In this document: positions 16,695 through 25,602 of the stretch, piece by piece | How positions within the stretch are numbered: the first letter of the stretch is position 1 | Layout: every line of letters starts with the position of its first letter | Assembly: GCA_913757435.1 (NCBI GenBank) | Contig: CAJYDM010000002.1 | Location: 434,001 to 498,000 of the forward strand | Reading direction: 5' to 3' | DNA from: Syntrophomonas sp. DTU019 | GTDB lineage: Bacteria > Bacillota > Syntrophomonadia > Syntrophomonadales > Syntrophomonadaceae | DNA length: 64,000 nt | The notes under the pieces: model-generated | The model's input: only the letters and a program-made list of their open reading frames with translations | The model's database searches: none | Told to the model about the DNA's origin: nothing | Translations under genes and position numbers: made by a program

Positions 16695-17514
16695 TTGCGA
16701 ACAACCGCTGGTGCCTCACATCGTGGAAGTGATAGACATCGTTGAGGAGACCCCGGATGTGAAGAGCTTTTATGTAAAAAGCGTGGGTGGCGGCCTGCCA
16801 TATCAAGTCATGCCCGGACAGTGTTCCATGCTGTCCCTGCCGGTAGGTGAAGGCATGTTTTCCTGCACCTGGCAGGAAGGACAGGAATACCAGCAGTACG
16901 CCATCAAGAGAGTGGGCCTTTTAACCGAGGAGTTGCACCGAATAGAAGTTGGACAGAAGCTGGGCTTAAGGGGACCCTATGGCAATGGCTTCCCCATCGA
17001 AACCAGCCGGGGCAAGGATATGCTGTTTATTGCCGGAGGCATCGGGCTGGCGCCATTGCGCTCCTTTATCAAGCACTGCTTCAAAAACCGTTCTGATTAT
17101 GGCAAGATCACTATCATTTACGGTTCCAGAAGCTATAACGACCTGTGCTTCAAAAAGGAGTTGTTCGAGGAATGGCCCAGTCAGCCTGATACCGAAGTCC
17201 ATATCACCATAGACAACCCTGAAGAGATCTGGAAAGGTCATGTGGGGTTCGTGCCGGCCTACGTTGAAGAGTTAGCGCCCGACCCGGCGGGCAAGGTATC
17301 AGTAACTTGCGGTCCGCCTATAATGATCAAGTTCGCCCTGCAGTCCTTGCAGAAACTCGGATATCAAGACGAACAGATCGTAACCACCCTGGAGATGCGC
17401 ATGAAATGCGGCATCGGAAAATGCGGGAGGTGCAATATCGGCAGTCAGTACATCTGTCTGGATGGCCCGGTATTCGACCTGACCCAACTGAAACAACTGC
17501 CGCAGGAGTGGTAA
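16681..17514 (+). CDS. flxA: FlxA-like FAD/NAD(P)H oxidoreductase with C-terminal [2Fe-2S] site
   Basis: A 277-residue ferredoxin-NADP-reductase-fold subunit, like PyrK and sulfhydrogenase gamma. N-terminal FAD-binding beta barrel (VMPGQCSMLSLPVGE), NAD-binding domain starting FIAGGIGLAPLRSFI, then TCGPPIMIKF and the C-terminal [2Fe-2S] ligands in MKCGIGKCGRCNIG...YICLDGP. It should oxidise NAD(P)H and feed the complex. GTG 16681 has AAGGAGGTG at 7-nt spacing; the further-upstream in-frame ATG 16657 lacks an RBS. Last gene of the operon; a long GGGGACGG palindrome follows 20 bp later. Confidence 0.88.
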   Translation: MSNCNCEQPLVPHIVEVIDIVEETPDVKSFYVKSVGGGLPYQVMPGQCSMLSLPVGEGMFSCTWQEGQEYQQYAIKRVGLLTEELHRIEVGQKLGLRGPYGNGFPIETSRGKDMLFIAGGIGLAPLRSFIKHCFKNRSDYGKITIIYGSRSYNDLCFKKELFEEWPSQPDTEVHITIDNPEEIWKGHVGFVPAYVEELAPDPAGKVSVTCGPPIMIKFALQSLQKLGYQDEQIVTTLEMRMKCGIGKCGRCNIGSQYICLDGPVFDLTQLKQLPQEW

Positions 17515-17533
17515 AAATTAAAGTTTCCACAGC

Positions 17534-17600
17534 GGGGACGCGGGGACGGTTCTTCTGCCTGGGGTGGAACCCCAGGCAGAAGAACCGTCCCCGCGTCCCC
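17534..17600. repeat. GGGGACGG palindromic repeat, copy 1
   Basis: A perfect 31-bp inverted repeat (17534-17564 and 17570-17600) with loop TGGAA. Core units GGGGACG and GGGGACGGTTCTTCTGCC recur at 34904 and around the IS at 36021. It lies between flxA and a convergent small gene, so it may act as a bidirectional terminator or mRNA 3' stabiliser, although no T run follows. Confidence 0.9.
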
Positions 17601-17615
17601 GTGCCTTCCAACCGC

Positions 17616-17771
17616 TTATCTGAATATAGCACCCCCAAACAGATAGCCCAAATAGAATACGCCAGCGATGGCGACTATATGTAAGATCCACCATCCGCTG
17701 CGCAGGAAACTGAAACTGCCCAGCTGCATATCACTCAAATTTCCGTCGTCTCGTCTCATCTCATCAGTCAT
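17616..17771 (-). CDS. Small single-span membrane protein (51 aa)
   Basis: An unlisted short gene: ATG 17771, RBS GGGTGAG, stop at 17616. The 51 residues have an acidic/basic N-terminal tail (MTDEMRRDDGNLSD), then FLRSGWWILHIVAIAGVFYL and a GYLFGGAIFR end. One hydrophobic helix of about 20 residues is clear, with Trp and Arg at its border. It is convergent with flxA across the palindromic repeat. The good RBS and membrane-type composition argue that it is real; function unknown. Confidence 0.6.
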   Translation of the reverse strand: MTDEMRRDDGNLSDMQLGSFSFLRSGWWILHIVAIAGVFYLGYLFGGAIFR

Positions 17772-17876
17772 TTTTACTCACCCTTTTCTTGCCACAGTGC
17801 GGCTTTTTACAATTAATATGGCTGTATTTGTTAATTGATATACATGCTGCCAATTTGCTGAATCGGGGCATCATAT

Positions 17877-17904
17877 TTGACAAAGGGTATATATTCACTA
17901 GAAT
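17877..17904 (+). promoter_or_regulatory. Sigma-A-type promoter
   Basis: TTGACA at 17877-17882 and TAGAAT at 17899-17904 with a 16-bp spacer, about 50 bp upstream of the fusion gene start at 17957. Confidence 0.6.
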
Positions 17905-17956
17905 GTATATAGCAGAAACTATTGCACAAATGTGTGCACATTCAAAGGAGGCGCCT

Positions 17957-20641
17957 ATGACCAACCTGCGCAAAGATCTTTTGAACCCTACGCTGAAAGA
18001 GGTCCTGGAAAATTTCTGCCTGGATAAAACCTATACCTTAGGTCAAGGCAGTTACCTGATAGACGATAAAGGCATCCGTTATCTGGATTTCATAGCTCAA
18101 TACGGATCGGTGCCCTTTGGCTACAATCCTGATTTCGTTTGGGATCGGCTGGAAATGGTGCGCCGGCAGAGCATCCCCAGCCTGTGCCAGCCATCCCTGC
18201 CCGCCGAGGCTCTGAAACTGGCCAATCTGCTGGCTGAACTGACGCCTGGCGACCTATGCTATTGTACCTTTTGCCAGAGCGGCACCGAAGCGGTGGAGGC
18301 AGCCATCAAACTGGCCAGATCATCCACCGGCAGGGAATTGATCGTATCCACTACCAACAGTTTTCATGGTAAGACCCTGGGATCCCTGTCTGCAACCGGC
18401 AAAAGCTCTTATCAAGAACCGTTTCGGGCTCCAGCCCCGGGTTTTATAAGCCTGCCTTACAATGATATCGACGCTCTTCGAGAGGTGTTTATAGCCTGTC
18501 AGGGAGAAATCGCGGCTTTTATAGTTGAACCGGTGCAGGGTGAGGGCGGCATTGTCGTGGCCAGACCGGGGTATCTCCGGGAAGTCCAGGATTTGTGCCG
18601 CGAGCATGGAGTAATCTTCATGGTTGATGAGATTCAGACCGGGTTAGGACGGACCGGGCGTTTATTTGCCTGCGAACATGAAGGCATTGAGCCTGATGTC
18701 TTGCTATTGGCCAAGGCCCTGGGTGGCGGACTCTTGCCCTTGGGGGTCTGTATTAGCACTCCTAAGGTGTGGAATGAGGATTTCGGCATGCTGCACAGCT
18801 CCACCTTTGCCAATAACAATGTAACCTGCGCGGTCGGTCAGGCGGTATTGGAAATGCTGCTAATGAACGACCAGGCTCTGATAAAGGACGTGGCCCGTAA
18901 GGGCAGTTATATGCTGGAACAACTGCAGATAATCGCCGGACGCTACCCCGGTGTGATCAAAGAGGTACGCGGGCAGGGGCTTATGATGGGAGTGGAGTTC
19001 AATTCGCTGGAAGACTGCGGTTCCTACGATATGGCTTATCTGGTCGATCAAGGCGGGTTCTCGGCCTTATTAACCGGCTTCCTGCTGAATTGCTATCAGA
19101 TCAGATTGGCGCCATATCTTAATAACTCTATGACGCTGCGTTTGGAGCCTACCCTTACCATTGAAGATGAGGATATCGAGAGAGTCCTAAGGGCCGTGGA
19201 TGACACCTGCCGGATAATGTATTATAAGGATTACGCCAGACTTTACCGCTATCTGATCGGGGATAACAGCCGACCTGGCAGAATCACCAATTATCGGGCC
19301 AAACACCGTAAAACTCAGGCCTCTGAGCTCCGTGCGGGTGAAGCCCCCAGCAAAAGGTTCGCCTTTATAATTCACTATCCCGGACCTGAGGATGTGGTAT
19401 TAAACAATCCTTCGTTCGATACTTATTCGCGCGAGGAGTTGTACCGCTTTATGGAGTGGGAGAGCCGCGCTGCGGAGCCTGGAATGGTATGTCACCTGCC
19501 GGCCTTGCGATCCAAAGACGGCACTGTAGCCGAAGGCTGGCTTATCGGGGTTCCCTATGGCGGACGGGAGATCATGGGTTCATGCCGTGAAGATGCGGTG
19601 GAAGCCATCCGCAATGCGGTAGACATCGGGCGCGAGTTGGGCGCCGGGATCATCGGCCTGGGGGCCTTAACCTCGGTGGTTACCCGCGGCGGACGGTCAG
19701 TCTTGGGCAGGGATGTTGCCATCACCAGTGGCAACAGTTTCACTACTCTGATGGCCATGGAAGCTCTGGCTGCGGGCGCCCAGAAAATGCACATTGATCT
19801 GCAGCAAGCCCGGGGAGCAGTGGTAGGTGCAACCGGTTCCATCGGTCGGGCTTGTGCAGTTATGTTGTCCGAGCAGATCGCCAATATCACCCTACTGGGA
19901 AATCCAGCTCATGTCAGAAGCAGCCATAACCGCCTGAATTCACTGGTTTCCGAACTGTTGAACTGGGCCTGGCAGCGCTGTCAGGAGGGTAATCCGACCG
20001 GATTAGCGGCATGGCTTGCTGAGGCCTTGAACCAGGCTGACCAATTCAGCCTGCCCCTGACTGAGGCTATAAAGCATAACCTGTCTAACGATACGCAGAT
20101 ATCACAGCAGATGTTGCAGGAATGGTGCCAGCAAATGGGCATCTGCTGTCCTTTGCACATCTCGCTGGACATCGAAGCTACCTTGCCGGAATGTCATTTG
20201 GTGGTAGCAGCCAGCAATTCCCCCGAATACTTGATTTTCCCTCACCACCTGCGTTCTGGAGCGGTGGTATGTGATGTAGCTCGTCCGGCTGACGTTTCAC
20301 CGGAGACCATCTCTTCCCGGCGTGACGTCCTGATTTTGGAGGGGGGCTTGGTTCAGCTTCCTGACCAGGTGGCTTTTGGGGCCAATCTGGGCTACCGCGA
20401 AGGGGTCACTCTGGCCTGCCTTTCTGAGACCATACTATTAGCTTTGGAAGGGGATTATCAGGACTACAGCATAGGCAACAATCTCAGCATGACTACTATC
20501 ACTTACCTGCGCGATCTGGCCGCCAAGCACGGTTTTGGCCTGGCGGGGCTGAAGATGGGCAATGATGAATTAAACGATGAGGCTATTGCCCGGATTTACC
20601 AGAATTCACTAATCAGTCTGAAAAGGGTCGGCAGCCTCTAA
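17957..20641 (+). CDS. Fusion: class III aminotransferase + acyl-ACP-reductase-like (AAR) domain
   Basis: An 895-residue cytoplasmic fusion. Residues about 25-430 are a class III PLP aminotransferase (FCQSGTEAVEAAIKLAR, IVEPVQGEGGIVVARPGYL, MVDEIQTGLGRTG, Schiff-base Lys253 in LLLAKALGGGLLPLG). Residues about 465-895 resemble cyanobacterial fatty acyl-ACP reductase: TSGNSFTTLMAMEAL, the nucleotide-binding AVVGATGSIGRA, CDVARPADVS, ILEGGLVQLP and TLACLSETILLALEG, whose Cys821 is in the place of the acyl-accepting Cys. The second domain would reduce an acyl thioester to an aldehyde and the first could aminate it, giving an amine; that product is inference. ATG 17957 follows AAAGGAGGCG. The frame is open upstream, but the promoter lies inside that stretch. 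Confidence 0.85.
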   Translation: MTNLRKDLLNPTLKEVLENFCLDKTYTLGQGSYLIDDKGIRYLDFIAQYGSVPFGYNPDFVWDRLEMVRRQSIPSLCQPSLPAEALKLANLLAELTPGDLCYCTFCQSGTEAVEAAIKLARSSTGRELIVSTTNSFHGKTLGSLSATGKSSYQEPFRAPAPGFISLPYNDIDALREVFIACQGEIAAFIVEPVQGEGGIVVARPGYLREVQDLCREHGVIFMVDEIQTGLGRTGRLFACEHEGIEPDVLLLAKALGGGLLPLGVCISTPKVWNEDFGMLHSSTFANNNVTCAVGQAVLEMLLMNDQALIKDVARKGSYMLEQLQIIAGRYPGVIKEVRGQGLMMGVEFNSLEDCGSYDMAYLVDQGGFSALLTGFLLNCYQIRLAPYLNNSMTLRLEPTLTIEDEDIERVLRAVDDTCRIMYYKDYARLYRYLIGDNSRPGRITNYRAKHRKTQASELRAGEAPSKRFAFIIHYPGPEDVVLNNPSFDTYSREELYRFMEWESRAAEPGMVCHLPALRSKDGTVAEGWLIGVPYGGREIMGSCREDAVEAIRNAVDIGRELGAGIIGLGALTSVVTRGGRSVLGRDVAITSGNSFTTLMAMEALAAGAQKMHIDLQQARGAVVGATGSIGRACAVMLSEQIANITLLGNPAHVRSSHNRLNSLVSELLNWAWQRCQEGNPTGLAAWLAEALNQADQFSLPLTEAIKHNLSNDTQISQQMLQEWCQQMGICCPLHISLDIEATLPECHLVVAASNSPEYLIFPHHLRSGAVVCDVARPADVSPETISSRRDVLILEGGLVQLPDQVAFGANLGYREGVTLACLSETILLALEGDYQDYSIGNNLSMTTITYLRDLAAKHGFGLAGLKMGNDELNDEAIARIYQNSLISLKRVGSL

Positions 20642-20731
20642 CTGCCCTCAGGAATATTGGGTTTTGTATTGAGTGGGAAAAAAAGTTATCATAAACAGAG
20701 AGAACCCAGTTGATTTCAAGGGGGTAGGGAT

Positions 20732-21151
20732 GTGGACCTAACAGAGATAGTAATTAAAGAGAATGGCAAATGGTATTTCGGTCAAGCCGAGATGTTTCGA
20801 CGCAACATTGTAAATATTCTGGCCCAGCATATTGAGAAGGGCGAAGACGGCAGCTATGGCATACGCCTGGGCAACGATTACAACCCATTGACGGTGGAAG
20901 ACGTGCCGTTTTTGGCCAGCGGATACTCTGAAGAAGAGGATGGCAGAATCAAGCTCACCTTTCACGATTTACAGGAAATGTACCTGGAGGGGGAGATACA
21001 ACTGTTCTTAAAAGGGGATGTGCCCTATGTCTCGTTTCGCTGGGAGGCCGATACCCGACTGAGCCGCGGGGTATACTGGAAACTGAGCCAGTATTTCACT
21101 TTTCGGGGTGATGAGGTTTTCATCAGCATTCCCGCCATGCAGAAATCGTAA
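20732..21151 (+). CDS. DUF1285-like protein
   Basis: A 139-residue protein with beta-rich sequence. It starts GKWYFGQAEMFRRNIVNILAQHI and has DGSYGIRLGNDYNPLTVEDVPF; the combination of GxWYF, an Arg pair before a helix, and VEDxPF is the pattern of DUF1285 proteins. No known reaction. GTG 20732 follows AAGGGGGTAGGG. No signal peptide or membrane helix. It stands between the fusion gene and a convergent SRPBCC gene; no co-operon partner. Confidence 0.65.
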   Translation: MDLTEIVIKENGKWYFGQAEMFRRNIVNILAQHIEKGEDGSYGIRLGNDYNPLTVEDVPFLASGYSEEEDGRIKLTFHDLQEMYLEGEIQLFLKGDVPYVSFRWEADTRLSRGVYWKLSQYFTFRGDEVFISIPAMQKS

Positions 21152-21303
21152 GCTGACGGGACGGGTCTTTTGGATGCACCGCTAAAGACCGGCAAGATTG
21201 CCCTGGCCCACCTTAACGGGTTCCCGGTTATTACTAGCTGGGAAAAACAATATGCGTTTAAATCTCTTTTTTATAAGGCGCAGATTTGGTTTTAACTGAG
21301 CAG

Positions 21304-21326
21304 ACCCTGGGAATTAATCTCCCAGG
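21304..21326. terminator. Hairpin between convergent genes
   Basis: CCCTGGGA (21304-21311) and TCCCAGGG (21319-21326) form an 8-bp stem overlapping the stop codon of the minus-strand SRPBCC gene. Only short T-rich tracts follow, so termination is plausible but weak. The 160 bp before it, after the DUF1285-like gene, shows nothing else. Confidence 0.35.
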
Positions 21327-22000
21327 GCCTTTAATTTGGCTTGAAAATCCTTTTCTGACCGGATTTTGATACCCTTCAGGTTCTGGGACTGCTGTATACC
21401 CCCGCCGCCCGGCTCCATGATCAGATAATTGAGCAGTCTAAGCCCCCAGCCTTCGTTTTGATTACTGCGCCAGCGTACCAAGAGTCGGGTGTTTTCACGG
21501 CCAATCTCTTTGAGGTAATAGGTCCAGACTACAAGGTAATCATCTCTTACTCGGCCAGTCATCATCAAGGTATGAGGCGGTCTTACTATTTCAGCTTTCA
21601 TCCCTAATTGTGGGGTGAGATTGACTTTATCCCCCTCCCGTAAATGCTGTAGTTCCGGTATAATCCTCTGTGCTGACCGTTTGCCCTCATAAAAGTAGTC
21701 AGGCCCGGCTAGGCGGTTAATGAAATCCCAGTTGTACCAGCCCGCACGCTTATAGCCCATCTGTACCACATAGCCCCATACTATCTCCCGGGGTGCATGC
21801 ACATCCACCGCCTGGGTGTATTTCCAATTGGGGTTTACTACCAGACCGTCGCCCGGCAGGGCAGCGCGGATTTCCTCAGGAGTGGCGCCCATGCGCAACA
21901 TCCAGGGGCGTACCAGAAGAATATAAAGTGCTAACAGAATGGCAGTGACCAAAATAGCCCTTATTATCATAACCGAATCCATTGCCCAATCATTGACCAC
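21314..22000 (-). CDS. SRPBCC-fold protein with N-terminal membrane anchor
   Basis: A 228-residue protein: one membrane helix (about residues 10-30, IIRAILVTAILLALYILLV), then a START/polyketide-cyclase-like (SRPBCC) domain. The typical opening VDVHAPREIVWGYVVQMGYKRAGWYNWDFINR and the ELQHLREGDKVNL segment are seen in the DUF2867/SRPBCC-type group. The ligand is unknown. Either MVNDWAM or the internal MDSVMII may be the start. It is followed on the same strand, with transcription order reversed, by the radical SAM gene 49 bp upstream, so the two may form an operon. Confidence 0.7.
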   Translation of the reverse strand: MVNDWAMDSVMIIRAILVTAILLALYILLVRPWMLRMGATPEEIRAALPGDGLVVNPNWKYTQAVDVHAPREIVWGYVVQMGYKRAGWYNWDFINRLAGPDYFYEGKRSAQRIIPELQHLREGDKVNLTPQLGMKAEIVRPPHTLMMTGRVRDDYLVVWTYYLKEIGRENTRLLVRWRSNQNEGWGLRLLNYLIMEPGGGGIQQSQNLKGIKIRSEKDFQAKLKALGD

Positions 22001-22049
22001 AACCGTAGAACCGGTTTAAGCGCATAACAACTGTCGCCAGGCATTGACA

Positions 22050-22925
22050 TTACAGCACGCCTTTATGGGGCGTCCTGAATAGCCGTTCATCATAGGTCAG
22101 CAGCTCATCCAAATCAGCAATCATGAGGGCTTTATCCCGGGGTAAAAGACCGTTGACATTACAGTAATTGTTGCTGTGGTCACTTAGGAAGATGCTGCCT
22201 TCACATTCCAGGTTTTCTAATAGCAGTCTCACCTCGCGCAGGGTCTCATGAGGTGTCTGCAACACAAATTCCCCGCTCTTATATGCATCATACATAGGGG
22301 TACCGCGGTGAGGGAAAAAGGTTCGCAAGCGGATGAATTCGGGACTGAAGGCATTCAGGGTTTTGGCGCTGTTGATGGCATGCTGTTCGCTATAAATCCT
22401 GCCCCCAACACCGGCTAGAAAGTATTCGCTGACCTGAATGCCGGCCTGTTTCAGTTTTGTCCCGGCGGATATAATCTCCGCACTGCTGGTGCCCTTGCAA
22501 ATTTTCTCCAGTACCACGTCATCACCGCTCTCCATTCCCATATGCAGCCGATTCAAGCCCGCCTCCTTAAGAGCCCCCAACTCTTCCGGGCTTTTCTTAT
22601 TGACGAAACGGGCTGAGCCGTAGACGGTTATTCTCTCCAGATACGGAAAACAGGAGCGGGCATAACGAATTATGTCTACCAACTGCTCGGTCTTCATGAC
22701 GATGGTATTCCCGTCCGGGAAAAACAGGGACTGAACCCCTTCGCCATAATATTCCCGGGCTGCCCTCAGGTCGGCTTTGATATCCTCTACAGGGCGGACC
22801 CGGAACTTGCGGTCTTTGTATAGCCCGCAAAAGGCGCAGCGGTTGTGGGGGCATCCGATGGTAGCCTGTATGAGCAAACTCCCGGCTTCACTGGGAGGGC
22901 GATAAACGATTCCTTCATAGCGCAA
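22050..22925 (-). CDS. Radical SAM protein
   Basis: A 291-residue radical SAM enzyme with the cluster motif ATIGCPHNRCAFCGLYKDRKF (residues about 21-41: Cx3-like CPHNRCAFC) followed by SAM-site motifs YGSARFVNKKSPEEL and MGMESGDDVVLEKICKG. The pattern fits the YgiQ/Elp3-like B12-independent group often annotated only as radical SAM. TTG 22925 is set by AAGGAGG 8 nt upstream. The substrate is unknown. Upstream partner of the SRPBCC gene on the minus strand. Confidence 0.85.
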   Translation of the reverse strand: MRYEGIVYRPPSEAGSLLIQATIGCPHNRCAFCGLYKDRKFRVRPVEDIKADLRAAREYYGEGVQSLFFPDGNTIVMKTEQLVDIIRYARSCFPYLERITVYGSARFVNKKSPEELGALKEAGLNRLHMGMESGDDVVLEKICKGTSSAEIISAGTKLKQAGIQVSEYFLAGVGGRIYSEQHAINSAKTLNAFSPEFIRLRTFFPHRGTPMYDAYKSGEFVLQTPHETLREVRLLLENLECEGSIFLSDHSNNYCNVNGLLPRDKALMIADLDELLTYDERLFRTPHKGVL

Positions 22926-23139
22926 TTCTCATTCCTCCTTATAAATCAAACATAACAGATTGCGGAATGTTTTTGAAGGATTAGGCCATACCAATACCCA
23001 ATTTCCAGTTGTTTAAACGGCTTTTTACCGATATATTTACAATAAGTAGGCATATCACGTTTCACGGGGCGGTGTTGTTGCCACTTAATACCTGTACCAT
23101 CCCGGGGAATCACTATAAATGTCGCCAAGGAGCGAAGAT

Positions 23140-23922
23140 ATGACCATACAGGTTTTAATTGCAGCAGACCAGGAAAGAGAACGGGTTGTTTTGAGGTACC
23201 TCTTAGAACAGCTGAAAGCCGTGGAAATTGTCGGGGAGGCAGGAAGCGGTCAGGAGGCCCTGGCCTTCATACAGGAGCACAACATTGACCTGGTGATCCT
23301 TGATGTAAACGGAGCGGCCCGGGCAATGGAGGCGGCCGCTGCTATATTGGATTTGCACCACCCGCCGTTGCTGGCCTTGTTAGGTTCGGAAGCGGAGTTG
23401 GCGGTCAAGGCCTTTGATATCGGAGCTTTCGATTTTGTGCTCAAACCAATGGAGTTGAAGCGTTTACAGAAGATGCTTGAGCGCGCCCAGGAGCGCAGCC
23501 TGGAACAGGACCACCTTAAGTTACTCATACAATCCCAGCTTAAGGAGAAAATGAATCTGTTATTGGACAGATACCTGCAGACGGAAAAAACGTACCAACT
23601 CCTGCCGGTGCGGGGCAAAGGTAAAATCACTCTGTTGCGGCAGCAGGACATAATATACTGCGAGAGTCAGGCCAGAAAGACCGCCGTATGCACTAAAACA
23701 GGCAGTCATCTCTGCAATTTCACCCTCAACGAACTGGTCGACAAATTGAACCAAGAGTCATTTTTTCGTGCCCATCCGGCCTATATAGTGAACCTGGATT
23801 ATGTAAAGGAAATCCTCAACTTTGGAGAAGGCTCTTACATTCTTCGCATGCATTACAGTGAGCGGGATATTATCCTGAGCCGCTCCAGGTCAAAACTATT
23901 GCGGCAAAGGCTGGGAATATGA
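23140..23922 (+). CDS. LytTR-family response regulator
   Basis: A 260-residue two-domain regulator. Residues 1-125 are a CheY-like receiver (VLIAADQERERVVLRYLL, acceptor Asp in LVILDVNGA, Lys in DFVLKPMEL; the usual Thr is replaced in LALLGSEAE). After a helical linker, residues about 160-255 form a LytTR DNA-binding domain (DIIYCESQARKTAVCTK, FFRAHPAYIVNLDYVKEI). ATG 23140 follows AAGGAGCG; an earlier ATG lacks an RBS. No sensor kinase is adjacent. The receiver also has an Asp-poor start (AADQE in place of DDE), so phosphorylation chemistry may be weak. Confidence 0.88.
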   Translation: MTIQVLIAADQERERVVLRYLLEQLKAVEIVGEAGSGQEALAFIQEHNIDLVILDVNGAARAMEAAAAILDLHHPPLLALLGSEAELAVKAFDIGAFDFVLKPMELKRLQKMLERAQERSLEQDHLKLLIQSQLKEKMNLLLDRYLQTEKTYQLLPVRGKGKITLLRQQDIIYCESQARKTAVCTKTGSHLCNFTLNELVDKLNQESFFRAHPAYIVNLDYVKEILNFGEGSYILRMHYSERDIILSRSRSKLLRQRLGI

Positions 23923-24373
23923 TTTATACTGATAATAGTGCAAACAAGACCAAAAAACTCTTCGGCCAGACCGTATTTTATGCCTGTAAAATGTTTGCCC
24001 TGATTAACTGGACTCAGCCATGTACCTGTGAAAGCCGGTAATAAATCGAATGGTGGGTCTGTGTGGAGATGACTAATTGATTCAAACCGGGTTTGGGCGC
24101 AATCAAAGGCTTGCACAGTCAAATTGTCCAACGAAAACTACAAACGAAATAAAAATAGAGAAAATAATCACAAAATCTATTAATATAAAATGAGGGATAT
24201 AGTACGTGCTTTAGAAAAAGTGTGAGGAGGGAAGAAAGAGGAGCACAGAGAATGGATGGATGGGACGGAGCGTCCTCCATTCGCAGACTCCCGAGTGGAT
24301 ATGGCATAACATGAGGGGTGGAGTGTGCTTGAGTCGAGGGGACTTTAGCCGCGTGAGATTGGAGTGATAGAGA
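23923..24373. other. Long leader/intergenic region upstream of the AAA+/VWA pair
   Basis: 451 bp with no solid gene. The centre (24120-24210) is AT-rich and likely holds the promoter, but no well-spaced -35/-10 pair stands out. Further on there is a hairpin at 24250-24282: GAATGGA/TCCATTC outer stem and GGACG/CGTCC inner stem with loop GAG. A 20-codon frame (24252-24314, ATG to TGA) behind GAGGAGC covers it and could be a leader peptide; this is weak. Confidence 0.3.
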
Positions 24374-25585
24374 ATGTTACCGTTTTATGCATTAGAAAGG
24401 TATGAAGGTAACGAAGCCTTATTTAACCTGGTAATGATGTCGATCGTTTCTACCTATGCCGGAGAACCCCTGCATCTGCATGCTGAGGGACTGCGCGGCA
24501 CTGGCAAAACTACCATTATGAGATCTGCCCGGGGAATACTGCCGCCAATTGAACGCATCAAAGGATGCGTATACAATTGCGATCCTTATGACCCCCATTG
24601 CCCACACCATCGCTACCTGAGCCAGGAGGAGATCGACGCTATAGGAACGGAAATGATTCCCATGCCGTTTTTGGAGATTTCCCATTCTGCTAAAGTGGGC
24701 ACGGTAGCGGGCAGTATTGATCTGGCCAGATTGACCGATCCGAATCATCCAGAAGCCCACATGCTCCCGGGTTTAATCCCCCAGGCCCACCGCGGCATAT
24801 TATTCATCGACGAAATAAACCGCCTGGCCGATACTTCACCGGAGATCACCGACATCCTCCTGGATGTGATGGGCAATAAGCCTGGCCACCTGCAGATCGA
24901 AGAAGCCGGCCTGCCGGCAGTGGAGATCATCGTCAATGTGTCGGTGTGGGCGGCTTCCAATCCTGACGAGGATCCAGGCCCGTTAGAGGAGATCCGCCGT
25001 CAGCTTTCTGACCGCTTTGACATGGTATGTTATATGGGACGACCGCATTCCGTGGATATTCTTTCCAATATGTTGGCAGAGAATTCTCATCAAAAGAAAG
25101 CCCGACTCTACAAGCAGAGAAAAGTGGTGGTGGATGAGAGCAAAAATGAGGCTTACCGTCAGCAGATCGTGCGCTGGGCGGAACAGTATGACAAGACCGA
25201 ATTGCCTGACTTCCTGCGCAACTTTATCGCCCGGCTGTATATAAAACACAATCTGGAGAGTATACGTGCAATAGAGGCCATGCAGCAGGGTGCGGTCCTG
25301 CGCTGCTTGATAAAGAACCGTGATAAGGTGCAAATCAGTGATGTTACCGAAACTATCCCGCTGGTCTTGAAGCATCGTGTTGATGGAGATACTTTGGTGC
25401 GTATCATTAACGACCTGGATACTCGCGGCACCAAGGAAGGTATCTTAAGTTTCAAGAACCGTAAAGACAAAAAGAAAGAAGTGGAAGAGCCGGAATACTT
25501 CCAGCATGATGCCCGCTCCTTGAAGGATTTGAGCCGGGGTGAACTTATAAATACTGAGAAAAACCTGAATCCGACTGACTACTAG
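24374..25585 (+). CDS. ChlI/MoxR-like AAA+ ATPase
   Basis: A 403-residue AAA+ protein of the Mg-chelatase I type: Walker A in GLRGTGKTTIMRSA near residue 40, Walker B GILFIDEINRLAD near 140, sensor-1 VSVWAASNPDEDPGP and an arginine-finger region RRQLSDRFDM. Between Walker A and B is a Cys/His-rich insert CVYNCDPYDPHCPHH (about 62-76), probably a metal site, also found in stand-alone bacterial ChlI homologues. It pairs with the VWA protein 17 bp downstream, the usual ATPase-plus-MIDAS arrangement for remodelling or metal insertion. No ChlH or cobalt chelatase is nearby, so the substrate is unknown. Confidence 0.85.
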   Translation: MLPFYALERYEGNEALFNLVMMSIVSTYAGEPLHLHAEGLRGTGKTTIMRSARGILPPIERIKGCVYNCDPYDPHCPHHRYLSQEEIDAIGTEMIPMPFLEISHSAKVGTVAGSIDLARLTDPNHPEAHMLPGLIPQAHRGILFIDEINRLADTSPEITDILLDVMGNKPGHLQIEEAGLPAVEIIVNVSVWAASNPDEDPGPLEEIRRQLSDRFDMVCYMGRPHSVDILSNMLAENSHQKKARLYKQRKVVVDESKNEAYRQQIVRWAEQYDKTELPDFLRNFIARLYIKHNLESIRAIEAMQQGAVLRCLIKNRDKVQISDVTETIPLVLKHRVDGDTLVRIINDLDTRGTKEGILSFKNRKDKKKEVEEPEYFQHDARSLKDLSRGELINTEKNLNPTDY

Positions 25586-25602
25586 AAGGGAGTGGTCTTA
25601 AA

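Noticed and set aside
24252-24314. 20-codon leader peptide as a firm gene
   Set aside because: RBS spacing is poor and the codons overlap a hairpin; it is mentioned only as a possibility in the leader entry.
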